From positions 27,962,189-28,026,188 of the forward strand of contig CM055831.1 in NCBI GenBank assembly GCA_029582265.1: a DNA stretch of 64,000 nt, written 5' to 3'. A program made the position numbers and the translations under genes. Position 1 is the stretch's first letter. Every line of letters begins with the position of its first letter. The stretch is from Zoroaster sp. YZ-2022 (taxonomy: Eukaryota > Echinodermata > Asteroidea > Forcipulatida > Zoroasteridae). The notes beneath the pieces are model-generated. The model searched no databases and was not told the origin of the DNA. It was given only the letters and a program-made list of their open reading frames with translations. Below, in pieces: positions 13,429 through 25,901 of this stretch.

Positions 13429-13782
13429 CAAAGGAAGTGTTTGACACCCCCCCCCCCCATATAAATTTTCAGTCAGCAAATTTATCATGTCTACCTGAAC
13501 CCTCAGCCAGTGATTTTGAAGGTGTCAATTGTTTACCACCTCTGAAGACCCCGCCTGTAAAAAAGAGAAGATTATGCAGTGATGGATAGATGGATGTAGA
13601 GGGCTTACAGCGCATGCCTGCAAGACAAAAATATCATTGGAGAAGTAGGGGTGCACCTTATGAAAATACCTCTTATTCAGAGAATTATTGATTGTTAGAC
13701 ATGTCAGGTAAGTCAGGATATGTGTATGTGGTTTATGTTGAGTTTGTTCTCAATCTTCTTTTCTTATATCATTTATTAACAG

Positions 13783-14876
13783 ATAGAAATGGCTACTTCT
13801 AAACCAACACTGGGTTCAGCTCTAGAGAAAATCAGCAAGGATCATCTTGAGTGCAGTATTTGCAAAGAGGTGTACAGACAACCCAAAATACTGGACTGTG
13901 TCCACAGCTTCTGTGAAAACTGTTTAGATGAATACCACACTACCAACTACAAGGATGCTGTCATGATTCCTTGTCCTTTGTGTCGACGGGAGACACAACT
14001 TCCTACGATGGGTGTTCCAGGTCTCAAGAACAACTTCTATCTAATTGGTCTTGTTGAGGAGATCACATTGCAACAGACAAATCTTCAACCCGAATGCCCC
14101 ATTCATAAAGGTGAAATGGCATGGTTCTACTGTGTAACATGTGACAAGTTGATTTGCCAAGCTTGCACTGTCCTAGACCACTGTAAACCACAACATGAGT
14201 ACATTGATTGCAACCAAGCCTCATCGACATATAAACAGTCATTGGCTCAATTTTATACTCCCCTTGAAGGAGTTCTCAAGGAACTTGAACAATCTCTAGC
14301 AACTGCCTCAACAATGAAAGACAAACTCGGCATCACAGTTGAAAGAACCATGGCAGAGGTGAAGAACAGAGCTGATGAGATCAGGGCTGAGGTAACAGCT
14401 CAAGAGAGTCGCATCATTGATGAAATCAAAAACCTCCACAAAGATCATGACAACAAATTGGATGAATATGAGCAAACAGTGAGTGTAATCACAACAAATA
14501 CAGCATTCACTGGAGACTGCCAAAGATGTCACCAACAACAATCAGATCCTGACTTCCTTGCACTCTATCCCACTATCAGCAAGGACTTGAAATTTCTCAG
14601 CAGTCAAAGTATTCCCAAAATTGATCACATGCTTTGTCATCTGAGATTCAAGGAGAGTCAGAGGATTGGTGATATCAATCTTGGTAAAGGTGGAGCTGCA
14701 GGAACCCAGTGGGAGCTGTGTGATGAATTTGGCAAACTGGGAGAATTCAATGGGGTTTGGGGGTATTGCTGCTTGTCAACCTGGTGATGAGATTGCAGTG
14801 ACAGACTACTGTAACAAGAGAGTGGTAATCTGCAGCACCAAGGGACATCAGAAAAGAACCATTCCAATACAAGAAT
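13783..14876 (+). pseudogene. TRIM gene 1, exon 2 (RING, B-box 2, coiled coil, blade 1), frameshifted
   Basis: The start is the ATG at 13789, in the same context as genes 2 and 3. A C3HC4 RING occupies residues 22-65 (C22, C25, C37, H39, C42, C45, C62, C65), so an E3 ubiquitin ligase ancestry is clear. B-box 1 is missing: after LVEEITLQQ the frame passes directly to B-box 2 (C103, H106, C115, C118, C123, C126). A coiled coil follows. Relative to gene 2 there are compensating indels near 14487-14535 and 14690-14730, and an extra G near 14757 that is not compensated and gives a stop at 14785-14787. The exon ends at 14876, before GTAAGT. Either this copy is a pseudogene or several homopolymer indels are sequencing errors. 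Confidence 0.85.
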
Positions 14877-15330
14877 GTAAGTTTCTTATGTACACATTAT
14901 GCATTCAATAGCATGTAGTGTAGTACAGTGCATGCTGTGTACAAACAAGACTGTGGTGCAGTACATTTTATTTCAATTCACTTTTAATTTTACATGTCAA
15001 ATTCACAAAGCTACAAATCCATTAAAACAACAAAATTACAGAAAATATAACAAAAGATTTATATTAGAAGTGAAAATTCACACTGAACAGAGAAAAAGAA
15101 ACAACAACTGCCCCAGACCAAACAAAGACAATACCCCTGTAGGATTGTAAGTGAACTTAAAGAGATATTCTAAACCACTCTTTAACAAGGACTTTATTCA
15201 TTCTTAGGACAATTATTAGACATCCATAATACCAACTAAAATATCATTTGACTCTTAGAAAAAAAGGTTTTTAGTTTTTAAACAAACATTTATAAATGCA
15301 GTCAATTTTCAAAAAGAACACACTGCTGTT

Positions 15331-15521
15331 TAAAGGGACAGTATTGTCACGATCAGAGCAGACTTTCAAATGGGCATGGAATCAGTGTACTGGTTTTATA
15401 AGATGAACACAGTGACTGAAAATTACTGATTCATTTGGGGTATTATGGTAGTCACAGAGTTAATCTAAAACTAGCACTCTGATTCCATGCCCTGTTGATC
15501 ATAATGATACTGCCCATTTAA
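15331..15521. mobile_element. short palindromic MITE in gene 1 intron 2
   Basis: The ends TTTAAAGGGACAGTATTGTC and GATACTGCCCATTTAA are inverted. Gene 2 has the same insertion at 33144-33368. Gene 3 has an uninterrupted site at about 51331 (CTGCTGTTTAAGTATGTAAA), which identifies a TTAA-type target. Confidence 0.75.
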
Positions 15522-15969
15522 GTATGTAAATACAACACATCAGTGGAGGTTCAATAAACATGGCATGGGTAGCAGCATAAAGGGTTGTTGTGTTTTCATA
15601 CTCAGTCAGTCGTCTGCTAGTAACATTAATAAATGTACTCCTTCAACTTCATCTTTAATTTGGGAAATTCTGCTTAAGAGTTAAATTCAATTGTTTAATT
15701 TAATTGTTTGTCAGACAGCCATAGACCAGAATTATCACCAGAGTGTGTCTGTTCATCAGTGTTCTAGCCAGAACTTTAATGAATGCTTTCCAGAATTCAA
15801 AAGTGAAGTTCCACAGATTTCCAGCCAGTCATACAAGCTTTAAGACGAGATCATGAGTGTGCCTTGTCATTTAAAACAACCAGTCAAACTCATTTGTAGC
15901 ACACATATTTTCAAAAAGTTGCTAAGAAATAACTACCAAAATCCATTTATTGAATTGGTTTTGAACATG

Positions 15970-17068
15970 CAAGTAAACAACTCATTGACATACCCTATGC
16001 ATTGACAGACCAAATGATCATGGTATCTGACCAGTTTAAAGTTACTGAATAAAAGCAAACAACTCATTGACATACCCTATGAATTGACAGACCAAATGAT
16101 CATGGCATCTGACCAGTTTAAAGTTACTCTGAATAAAAGCAAACAACTCATTGACATACCCTATGAATTGACAGACCAAGTGATCATGGCATCTGACCAG
16201 TTTAAAGTTACTCTGAATAAAAGCAAACAACTCATTGACATACCCTATGAATTGACAGACCAAATGATCATGGCATCTGACCAGTTTAACCCTCTCAGTA
16301 CCGAATTGTTTGACCACTCAACCGTGAAGCACACATTCTTACACAACAGAAAGCTTGAAGTTCAAAGGCCAATTTACAAACTCTATTATCACCTTGAAGA
16401 TATCGTTTTACAGCAAAATAAATAATTAAAATATCTTACTTATTGAATTCTTCATAAAATCAAAAAAAAACATTAAGATCGGTCAATAAATGTCCAAGTT
16501 CTCGGTCTTTGTTTCCTCAGTGTGATCTGTAAACTCAAACACTTTTTGTACACAAACACATGGCGCTCCGTAGGTGTTTGGGTATTTCGATCTTTACACT
16601 ACAATTTGAAGGATTGCATAATAGCAACCTTTATTTTATTTCACACCATCAATGGAAAGATCCGATCTTGCTCTTTCCAACCATTGTAAGCTTGGGTATG
16701 GAGGGTGAACATGGACAAAACTACAGCTTTATAATAAATGGCCTTTGTGCTCAGGCTTGAATGCTTTTTTGTGTGAAAGCTTGGTCGACTAAAGTCGCCT
16801 ATGGTAAGGAAAGGGTTAAAGTTACTCTGAATAAAAGCAAACAACTCATTGACATACCCTATGAATTGACAGACCAAATGATCATGGCATCTGACCAGTT
16901 TAAAGTTACTCTGAATAAAAGCAAACAACTCATTGACATACCCTATGAATTGACAGACCAAAATGATCATGGCATCTGACCAGTTTAAAGTTACTCTGAA
17001 TAAAAGCAAACAACTCATTGACATACCCTATGAATTGACAGACCAAATGATCATGGCATCTGACAGAT
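15970..17068. repeat. 84-bp minisatellite, 7 units, gene 1 intron 2
   Basis: The period is 84 bp, exactly 28 codons, so the array stays open in one frame on each strand for several units. Genes 2 and 3 have a single unit at the corresponding place (about 33795-33885 and 51785-51870). The array is split by a piggyBac-like element at 16290-16815, with four units to the left and three to the right. The translated repeat is probably meaningless because the array lies inside an intron. Confidence 0.9.
16290..16815. mobile_element. piggyBac-like element inserted in the 84-bp array
   Basis: The tips are CCCTCTCAGTACCG and GGTAAGGAAAGGG, with TTAA at 16286-16289 and 16816-16819. Neighbouring intact units read CAGTTTAAAGTTAC at the target, so the insertion used the unit's own TTAA. 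It is 526 bp long and has no transposase. It is closely related to 9444-10042. Confidence 0.85.
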
Positions 17069-17756
17069 GTTCATGTGTATCAGTAAACTGAGCATTAATT
17101 GCAGGTATACAATGTACACATACACATAATCTTGATAAGTTTGTTTTCCCTCACTTACACCACACGCTATGCCGCATTGCCACGATGTAAACAAAGATTG
17201 ACATCGGACTTTCCTGATTTTGAGAAAAAACTGGTTCAGAAAAAATTTCCTTTTCAATGTTTACTGAAATAGAAATATTCCTTTGGGAGATTGATAGATT
17301 GGATGTTGTAACAACCTCATTTGTGTTTTGTTTCTCTAAAATATATTTCAATCGCAGAAAATTGTTGTTTTTTGTCGCTGTTCTTTACCCCCCTGAAAAA
17401 AAGAACATATATTTTTGTACACATGATTGACAGCATACGGTAGCATCCATCATGTGTGAACATCACACAGGAGTTATCAAAACTTAAATACACATGATGT
17501 ACATATGCTGTAAATACACATATGTGTGTTAGCAAGTGTGTCAAAAGATCATTGGTGCATTTTCATCTTTGAACAGAATTCAAGTAAATTTAGACACCAA
17601 ACATACTCCCTATTCATTGATAATTCTGTCAATGATATATGAAGGGTCTGTGTCACTTACTGTTCTAACCAGCTCTGACAATTTACATTGAAGGCGTAAT
17701 TATTTATGTTATGATTTGTAATACTGACAAGCTTACACACATTGTATAGCTATGAA

Positions 17757-18635
17757 TAGGGGTGTGCGTTTTCAGATATATTTGGAACCGGATACCCCAA
17801 ATCAGGAAACTTCGAATACTCGGATATTCGTTTTCATTTTTGTTGAAAACATGCCTCCCGTGGTGTACAAATACATGATCTTTTCTTTACCGTTTAAAGT
17901 AAAATCTGTTCATGAAATATGTACCTGTATTGTATTTACTGAAAGTTATTTCAGAAATAAAAACTGATCGCAGCAAAAGTGTCTGAGTTACAATATACGA
18001 TGTACGATGTACAAAAGAAAGCCCCATTGATCACACGCACACAGCAGCCTACCTGAACATAACACGTGACTGAGTCAGGAGACTAGAAGACCTGTGTGTG
18101 CGTGATCAGAGCTCTGGTTGGTTGTTTATGTTCACAAAACAGGTGTTGAATTATGTCATTGGTCAAAGGTGATGTGGGCGGAAACCATTAGGGAAAAAAA
18201 ATTATGTATTCACATAACAAGCTATAAATTACCCGATCATGATCAGCATGCAATTGCCTAACTAATCCAATTACTGCAAACAATTAGGCAAATATTCCCT
18301 CATATGCTGCTGGTGTGATAAGTTGTTTGAAGCAGCCACTGCCAGGCCCTTTGCAGTCTTAATGATTGGATACAATGTATCACAAACAGTTGGAGAAAAA
18401 TATATGGCAAATGTTGGTAAAATACTACAAAGGCTTTATTGGAGTGTAATCTCTTGAATTTAAAGATAATTGTCTGTAAAAGTGTAAACATTACATTATT
18501 CAAGAGTCACAGATTTCTGTTTCAACGCTCAAATGTTAAGTCGTTTACGGACCGGTAATTGGAACCGAAAAATGGAACCGGGTAATGACAGTTTCGGTCG
18601 GGTATCTGGATACCCAGATACCCGGCACAGCCCTA
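17757..18635. mobile_element. hAT-type non-autonomous element, gene 1 intron 2
   Basis: An 8-bp target duplication GCTATGAA flanks the element (17749-17756 and 18636-18643). The terminal repeats are TAGGGGTGTGCG on the left and CGGCACAGCCCTA on the right, a typical hAT pattern. Subterminal GGATACCC-type motifs recur near both ends. Gene 2 carries the same insertion with an internal deletion (34672-35268), and gene 3 keeps only its right end (about 52488-52714). The insertion therefore predates the gene duplication. Confidence 0.85.
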
Positions 18636-19248
18636 GCTATGAAACAATTATATTAGGAGTTTCTACATGTATTTCAGCAAACCTTTAAAGTAATTAACCA
18701 TGAGTTAATGTGAAATTATCAATTTTATTCAGTTTCCGATGACCTTCTCTTAGAAAGCGGGGAAATCTCTATAACTATGAGTGCATTAGAATATCTCTTT
18801 ATTCACTGTCTAATTGCTCTCCTAGTAATATCTCAACAAACATTAAACAAAATGTTTGAATAATAATTTAATATAGAAACGTTCCTCTTACATGTAACTG
18901 AATTTTCCTAGAAAAAGAAAGTGGCTCATAACTACATGTTATGCTATTAAAACCTTCATACATTGAAATTATGTGCTATACATGTACTCACTGGCTGTCA
19001 TCAATTTAAATTTAGCATATTTTATTTTCTGAAACATGACATTGATTGTAATAAATAGTGAATAATAAATCATGACAGTTCAAAGGTTCAAAGTGAACAT
19101 TGGCTGTTGTGAATCCCTTTGTACATGTATAGACCTTCATGTCAAAATATGTAGAAATATCTTCATTTAATGTTCAGCTCATAAAACATAACACACATAA
19201 TTGTTATATCACTGTGCTGTGTTATCTCTATTATTATTATTTTTCCAG

Positions 19249-19869
19249 GTCCACGTGGCATTGCAGCTATACACAATCACTTAGTGGTTGTGGACTACAC
19301 CAACAATGTCATCAAGATGTACAACAATGATGGCACACTTGCCTTTGACTTCCACACAGTGCCTCATAGTGAGGTAGGGAAGACAGCAGTGTCACTCTTG
19401 AGTGTAGCAGTAAACAATAAGGGTAACATCATAATAGGTGATGTGAAGAGGATGGTGGTTTGTTTCACAGCCTCCACTGATGGCTCGCTCTCACACTATG
19501 CCAGTCAAAACACCACCTTGGTTCCTGGCCATTGATAATAATAATAGAGTTGTAGTCAGTGGTTATAACCAACATCAAGTAGACATGGTTGATGGCAATG
19601 GTACTTCATTACTCACAATCAAACCAACAATCAATGGTCAGGAAGTTCAATACTGCACTGGTGTATGCTGTGACAGATCAGGCATATACATTGCAGTGCG
19701 CAATGGGGTTAACAATGGTCATATTCACCATTATGAAGATGATGGTAGATTCATCTCATGTATAGCTCAGGGTCTGTACTACCCCATGGGAATCACATTC
19801 ACTGCAGATGGGCATCAGCTGGTAGCAGCAGACTGCAACTCAGTGAAGATATATCACAATGTGATGTAA
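19249..19869 (+). pseudogene. TRIM gene 1, last exon (propeller blades 2-6), frameshifted
   Basis: The exon follows a TTTTTCCAG acceptor and joins exon 2 in phase 1. It encodes blades 2 to 6, ending at TAA 19867-19869. A 2-nt deletion near 19493 relative to gene 2 (CTCGCTCTCACAC) breaks the frame inside blade 3. Downstream blades 4-6 are intact in the shifted frame. Blade-face residues are unlike those of genes 2 and 3, for example PRGIA, DYTNN, PWFLAID, GYNQHQ, YYPMGIT and ADCNS. The tract after the stop matches the other copies, with AATAAA at 20158-20163 as a candidate polyadenylation signal. Confidence 0.85.
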
Positions 19870-20664
19870 TCCAACATGCTGCTGACTGGCAATCTCCCTT
19901 GTCATCATCATAATGGTGAAATGTCCTCTTCAAGATATGTTACCCAAACATGTAATGTAGAATCTTGAGTATCAATGTCACTCTATAGAATTAATCTTGT
20001 ATCATTTTTTATTAATGTTTGACATGACAAGAGATACAGAGCATATACAATTCATTGACAATGAAGTCTTTTTTTGCTTCAAGAACCAACTAAAATGAAT
20101 AATTGATTTAGATGTTTGCCCTTCACCAATTTAGCTAAGCACTTCTCCAGAGTCTTTAATAAAAGAAATCCACATATGAACTAATAAATGAATTTATGAC
20201 GAGGCTAGCTATTAATTCATTTCAAAAACAAGCCTCTGATGATTTGTTATATTTCATTTGTAATTGTTAAGTATTTGGTTGCCTTTCTATGAGGAAAATA
20301 CATTTTTATTTATTTTTCATATTAAAAGGAAGTTGCCAGGAATCACTAGTGAAAAAGTTACAAATACCTTTAAGAGGGAGTTCCCCTGATTTTGCTTTTG
20401 ACATTGTCTGTTGATTTGTAAATGTTACTCTTTAATTATTCATATGTCAATATCTTGTCAATACTTTCTTTGTTTTCACTGATGGTCACCCATTGTTTGC
20501 CAATCACCAGTTGACAAAAACTACAATTGTGACATAGCAAAAGAAAGGTCTATACCCTCTCTTTTCCCCCTCTGGATCCACCCTTGTACAGAGTTGCATA
20601 ATGGAAAGGTTATATTCTAACACCTGAGCTGCACCTTATACAAGTCTAGTTTTCTTCCTCTTAC

Positions 20665-20776
20665 CTTTTGTTGGAGCATCTTGAGCTGATCTCTCTTGGT
20701 TGAGGATGTTTCTTGCTGAGACTGTTTCTTGTTGACCTCTGATCAGGTCAATTAGAAGGGTTGTCATGCTGTCAAC
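20665..20776 (-). CDS. candidate minus-strand exon
   Basis: On the minus strand, TTTATTTCCCTCCAG precedes 112 open nucleotides that end in AAAAG before GTAAGAGG. The segment encodes VDSMTTLLIDLIRG followed by a polar Gln/Asn/Glu-rich stretch. An almost identical copy lies behind gene 3 (54640-54751) and a diverged one at 4684-4801. Gene 2's copy was deleted. The splice signals are good, but no neighbouring exon or family is recognised. Confidence 0.4.
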
Positions 20777-22453
20777 CTGGAGGGAAATAAAAATGAATAG
20801 TACATTCTTGATACACTGTTTGTAAAATGTCATCATGTGAATGAATACTAAATGACAATCAAGAATTGCATATAAACAATTGACCAGTCAATGTTTCATT
20901 TGGAAACAAGTTGTGAAATCTCATTCACAGTTTCTAACCAAAGCACTGTAGGTTTCTATGCAATCATTTCTGTCCCATTCCAGACAGAAATTATCTTCAG
21001 GAAACCCACAAGCCCGCGAGAACGGGGGGTGCTGTGGGTGCTGCAGCACCCCCAATGTTTTGGTTGGGGGTGCTGGAATATACTACAGCATCCTCTACTT
21101 TTCGAACATAATGCACATTCTATCATAAGAACTATAACTATTCTTACCTAAGCAAAAAAAATCCCTGAAAAAATCCCTGAAAAAATAATGTAACACATTA
21201 CAAAAAATCATTGTTGAATTCCCACTATTTCGGCGCCGCGCTCTTATAATTAGAACTACTTGAGTTATACATAACTTTGCACACGCTGGCGGCATGCATG
21301 CAATGCCCTGTGTCGATGTTGCCCTAGTCCGTGCACGCGCCAAACCATTATAAACAATGGACTTTTGGTTCATAGTCTGCTTGCGGACCGTATGTCTGCT
21401 AAGCCGTCAAATTGTATGACGTAGTCGTCACGATCGATCATCAGTGATAGTTACAGCGTGGGCCCAGTTCGCACAAGGACCATTTGTCGACTAGAGGCCG
21501 AAATTGCCTGGTACCCAACACAACTATATCAAGTTTTTTATCAATGGGATATTTTTAACATGCTAATTTTGTGGCCAGTTTCTTAAAAATCGGTCGAAAC
21601 CTTTGGAAAAGTCCAAAAAAGCCTGGTCCTGATAGGGTTAATGTTCACTCATGTTTTAGTGCTAGTACCAGGCCTATTATGGAAAACTTTTTTCCACAGG
21701 AAGTGCTGAGTTTTATGTAAATTCAATTTTCAGATGTATTTGATGATGATATAACCAATCAGACATTGGTGATTTCATTGAAATGCTATATTGATTATTA
21801 GATTGCATTCCGTGTTGAAGACGGAACCATCATCTTATTGATTATTTATCAACGCAGACTCAGTCTTGGGTGTCTTCATATATTAACACTGAATGATTTC
21901 AGAATGATGCAATTATTAGACTGGTACCTCTTACATGGGTGTTAAGATTTAAGTACCACAGGTAAAGGGAACATGACTTAAGATGGCTGTAGGTAATACA
22001 GGTATTAATGGGACAGTATCCCCCCCCCCCCCCCTAGCCTGGGACTAGATAGGAAGTGAATTGTTAGTGTCAGACCCTATTGGGTTGGGTCTTTGTCTCT
22101 TTGACCAGGTTTGCCATACTGTGTTTAAAATTTATCATCAGTGTGTAATACATTAGTTTGGATTTGTTTCCCCTTCTTTTTTCTGAGGGGGCATCTGTTG
22201 CATTAGAGAAAATGTTTTCGGATTGGGGACTTTTTTATTTACTCATTGGGATTACAACCTGGATAAAAGGATATCCCAATTGGGATAGTGCGGTGACAAG
22301 GATGCGGTGAATCAAATTTTTAACAAACAAAAACACTGCTTTAAATACATGTACACTAACATGAATAAAAAACAAATTAAATTGAAAAATAAAACCTATA
22401 TTTACTTGAAGGACAAACTCTACGGCATTTTTAATATGTTTTTCAATTTTTAA

Positions 22454-22646
22454 ACTTTGTCCTTCAGTGACTTACCTCATGTAGTTCCTTTAATACTTTT
22501 GAGCATTTATAGGCAATTTTTGTGGTCCAAATGTAAGATATCTGCACTACCATGCAGAGGGTTCTGGGTTCAATTCCCACCCAAGTTGCCTATAGATGCT
22601 CAAAAGCATTAAATATGCAAAGAGCTAATTTGTTGAAGGACAAAGT
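22454..22646. repeat. tRNA-like unit flanked by inverted 13-mers (unit 1)
   Basis: ACTTTGTCCTTCA on the left and TGAAGGACAAAGT on the right enclose a tRNA-like core at 22510-22592. The core has ends that pair (ATAGGCAA with TTGCCTAT), an A-box match TGGTCCAAATG (22523-22533) and a B-box match GGTTCAATTCC (22567-22577). The putative anticodon arm has an 8-nt loop, so it is not a working tRNA. It resembles a tRNA-derived SINE head or tRNA pseudogene. Confidence 0.6.
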
Positions 22647-22814
22647 CTTCAGATTTTATTTTTAGTTTCAAATATTGAAATGCCTTGTCAACCAATTTCA
22701 AAAGTTATGAACAAACATATGTCCACATGTAACATGTACTTCCATTAATGCTTTGACATGATTGTAGGTAAAACCTTTAAACATTTGTTGATATACTTTT
22801 GTCAAAAATATTTA

Positions 22815-23000
22815 TTTTGTCCTTCAGTGACTTACCTCATGTAGTTCCGTTAATACTTTTGTGCATTTATAGGCAATCTTGGTGGTTCAAAGGTAAACAT
22901 CTACCATGCAGAGGGTTCTGGGTTCAGTTCCCACCCAAGTTGCCTATATATGCTCGAAGGCATTAAATATGCAAAGAGCTAACTTGTTGAAGGACAAAGT
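22815..23000. repeat. tRNA-like unit (unit 2)
   Basis: A second tandem unit with the same inverted ends. The A-box is kept (TGGTTCAAAGG) and the B-box carries one change (GGTTCAGTTCC). Two further, more decayed GGGTTCAACTCC segments follow near 23123 and 23217. Confidence 0.55.
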
Positions 23001-25328
23001 TTTTTCAGGCGGGTTTTAAGTTACAAATATTGAAATGCCTTATCAACCAATTTCAAAAGTTATGAAAAAACATTTGTCCACCAGTAACATGTACTTCCAT
23101 TAATGCTTTGAGGTGATTGTGGGTTCAACTCCTACCTAAGTTACCTATAAGTCTTCAGAATTGTTTATGAAAAATGATCAAAGTGCCTACCATTAATGCT
23201 TTGAGATGGTTTTGGGTTCAACTCCCACTTAGTTATATATAATTACGTAGCAGTTTTAAATATACATGAATTAGCTACGTTGGTGAAGAACAAAATGCAT
23301 GTATTGTACTTGCATGTTCAGTAGTAGATTTGGCTATAAACAAAATGTTAACGTTGATTCACAATCATGTGCTTACCAGCCTTATTTTCAGCTGCACCTT
23401 TTGAGCATGACCAATTTACCAACCAAGCAACTTACTTTAATAATGTCGGCCAAAATATAGGTAACATTTTGAGGTGACTCTTAGATGAGAAATTAACTGT
23501 TAAAAAATGTTCTTTTGTTTTTCACTGTATTTTATTTCTGCTTATTTAAACATACTTAATATTGTAACTTCTGGCAGACTTGTGAGAACTGACAAAATTA
23601 AAATTCAACTTAAAATCACTTTCGATTTGACAACTTACCAGTGCCTTGTATGTTTTCTACATTTTCATTTTTATTTAGGCCCTATTGCTGTCTGATGTAA
23701 TCAACCCCAAAATCAATATAATAATGTTCCTGAAGAAAAATCAAGTAACAGTGTCAAAAAGTGGCTCAGAATCCCTCAGATGCACCACAGATTATCTAGG
23801 ACCCCACAGCTCCAGGGACTCTTGAGCGGTGGGGCAGTGAACCCCTCATTCGCGAGATTTTTGTGCTTGCCAATATAGTCTTGGAAAACCCAGCACCCCC
23901 TGGCAAAAATGTGTTCTCGCGGACCTGGAAACCCATGACTCTTAATCTCATAAATGAGCAACTAATTCAACAATAATTTGTAAAATTTCAAAAGAGGAGC
24001 TTCAATTTTCTTGATTTAAATTTACCTTTCAACATATATGATTATTGTACACTTTTAAAAATAAGCATTCATAATTAGCTTTATACATTATATTGAACAC
24101 TTTTACAAATGATAATCTTCATCAATTGTGTAATAAGCTTAATTGTATACATTGCAATGAACAAACTGTTTTGAGGTTTTCCTGTCCCAAACCCCAAATA
24201 ACTTCCAATGGCAGATCCAGGGGTGTGGGGCCTTGGGGGATGAAGCCCCCTCCTCCCTGCTTTGGGTATTTTGTCATGTAATTATACCTTGTAGAAGTTG
24301 GTTGATATAAATACTAAACACTGTACATTATCTATATATATGAGCATGATTCCATGTGGATCCAGTCTCTTGTAGAGTCTTCAATGAGGGTAATGACCTT
24401 CATTATACTGTCATTTATTTACTTGCTACAGTTCATCATATAGATCTAATCAAAATAAAATATTGTACAAATCTAATTTTGTGAATAAAATAAATGATGT
24501 GGATAAATCATATCTATGAATGTGTAACTTTGAATCATTTTCATTTCATTTGGTTGTATATCATGGGTTTATCCGGGGGGGTGGGGGGGGGGGGGGAAAC
24601 AAAAAACATTTTATTACTGGTTCACCATCATCAAAGGTATTTCTTGAATTACACAAATGTGTACTAAAATTTACAGCCTTCCCTCCCCTTCAAGACAAAT
24701 TAGAATCATCCACTTTGACTTTGGCATGAATCCTGCACATTTCAGATGCAGAACCTTCCATTCGTTCTGAGGTATAAACAGCAGAGCTGCACAGTGGTGA
24801 TGAAGTTGGAATTGAGTCAAGAATGTTTGGGAGTGGTTCGGTCAACAACTGAATTCAGGTCGCATTAAAAGAAAGCTAATATCAGCTCTTTTGGAATGAG
24901 GGATTTTTTGTCTAAGAACTAAACTTTCCTGCAATGACCTTTTGCAAACTGATTGAAATGTCAACTTGGTGATTCTTAATCCTCAGAGACACACAAAATA
25001 TTGAATATGCTTACCAAGTATCACAGAAACTTACCATCAAGTTTCACAAAAATCCCTGAACAAGATGACACATCCTGTACAACGAGCTACACCACCATCT
25101 GATGTTATCATGGTCATTGCTGACAGAAAGAGGGCAGCATGCTGCAACATTGAAGCCATCATGTTATTCTGACTACCCATCCAGATTGATCTCTAGGAAG
25201 ATGTTTCAAAAGAATTTAAATATCGTTAACATTCAAGCCAATAAGAGACAATGTTTTCATGACCATGAGATCAAGTTAGAATATTAACATAATCACACAA
25301 ATTTTGCATGACCCCACACCTCCCTAGC

Positions 25329-25532
25329 TTAAAGGGGCAGTATCGTCATGATCAACAGGGCATGGAATCGGAGTGCTAGTTTTAGATTTTATCAGTGACT
25401 GAAAATAATACCCCACATGATAAGGTCATATTACCGTTGCTGCTGCATAAATAAGCCAGTAATTTTGAGTCACTGTGGTCATCTTAAACTAGGACACCGA
25501 TTCCATGACCTGTTGAAAATCTGCTCTGAACT
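25329..25532. mobile_element. short palindromic MITE
   Basis: The left end is TTAAAGGGGCAGTATCGTCATG. The right end is partly lost after GATTCCATGACCTGTTGA. Its duplicate is at 41160-41363. Confidence 0.65.
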
Positions 25533-25901
25533 CAAAACATGAAAATTTAATATTACTGAATCAATATTAGAAATATTAGAAATATTTAACTGAAAACATG
25601 ACAATTAGATTCAAAATTCAATGCATGGTGTTGATCACAGGATAAAGTCCGATTGAGTCACGGCCACAGGGATAAAGAACCAGTAAACCATAGGTAATGT
25701 CCTTAATTGCCCATGGCCACAACCCCAGGGGTGTTTATCCTGAGGTCAAGACAAAGTGTCACTCTTTTATTCCCATTCATGAATGCTCTCCTGATTTTGT
25801 TGTAAAAATATAAAAAACTTTGTTGCAAAAACTGGAACAATTTGCATCCAGAAACACAGATGTAGCTGGTGCATCTCAAATGAACTTACACAACTGTTTA
25901 A

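Larger units (their letters stand above)
21009..23937. mobile_element. hAT-like 2.9-kb element
   Basis: GAAACCCA (8 bp) flanks the element at 21001-21008 and 23938-23945. The uninterrupted site is visible behind gene 3 (CAGGAAACCCATGACTCTTA at about 54975). The inverted ends are CAAGCCCGCGAGAAC and GTTCTCGCGGACCTG, and a second matching block, GGGGGTGCTG/CAGCACCCCC, lies just inside. No transposase frame survives. The interior carries the tRNA-like tandem units at 22454-23000. A truncated copy is present at about 38231-39758. Confidence 0.75.

Noticed and set aside
16042..16317. Open frames translating the 84-bp array on both strands
   Set aside because: They result from a repeat unit divisible by three inside an intron. 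No start context or sequence outside the repeat supports a protein.
21001..21110. GGTGCTGCAGCACC palindrome as an operator
   Set aside because: It lies at the terminus of the hAT-like element and is better explained as subterminal inverted repeat.
22510..22592. A functional tRNA gene
   Set aside because: A- and B-box matches are good, but the anticodon arm has an 8-nt loop and the core sits in a repeated unit with further decayed copies.
24574..24597. G-rich run as a G-quadruplex regulator (also near 10047, 40412 and C runs near 13447, 22021, 48308)
   Set aside because: These homopolymers vary in length between duplicate copies and are likely slippage or sequencing-prone. No conserved position relative to a gene.
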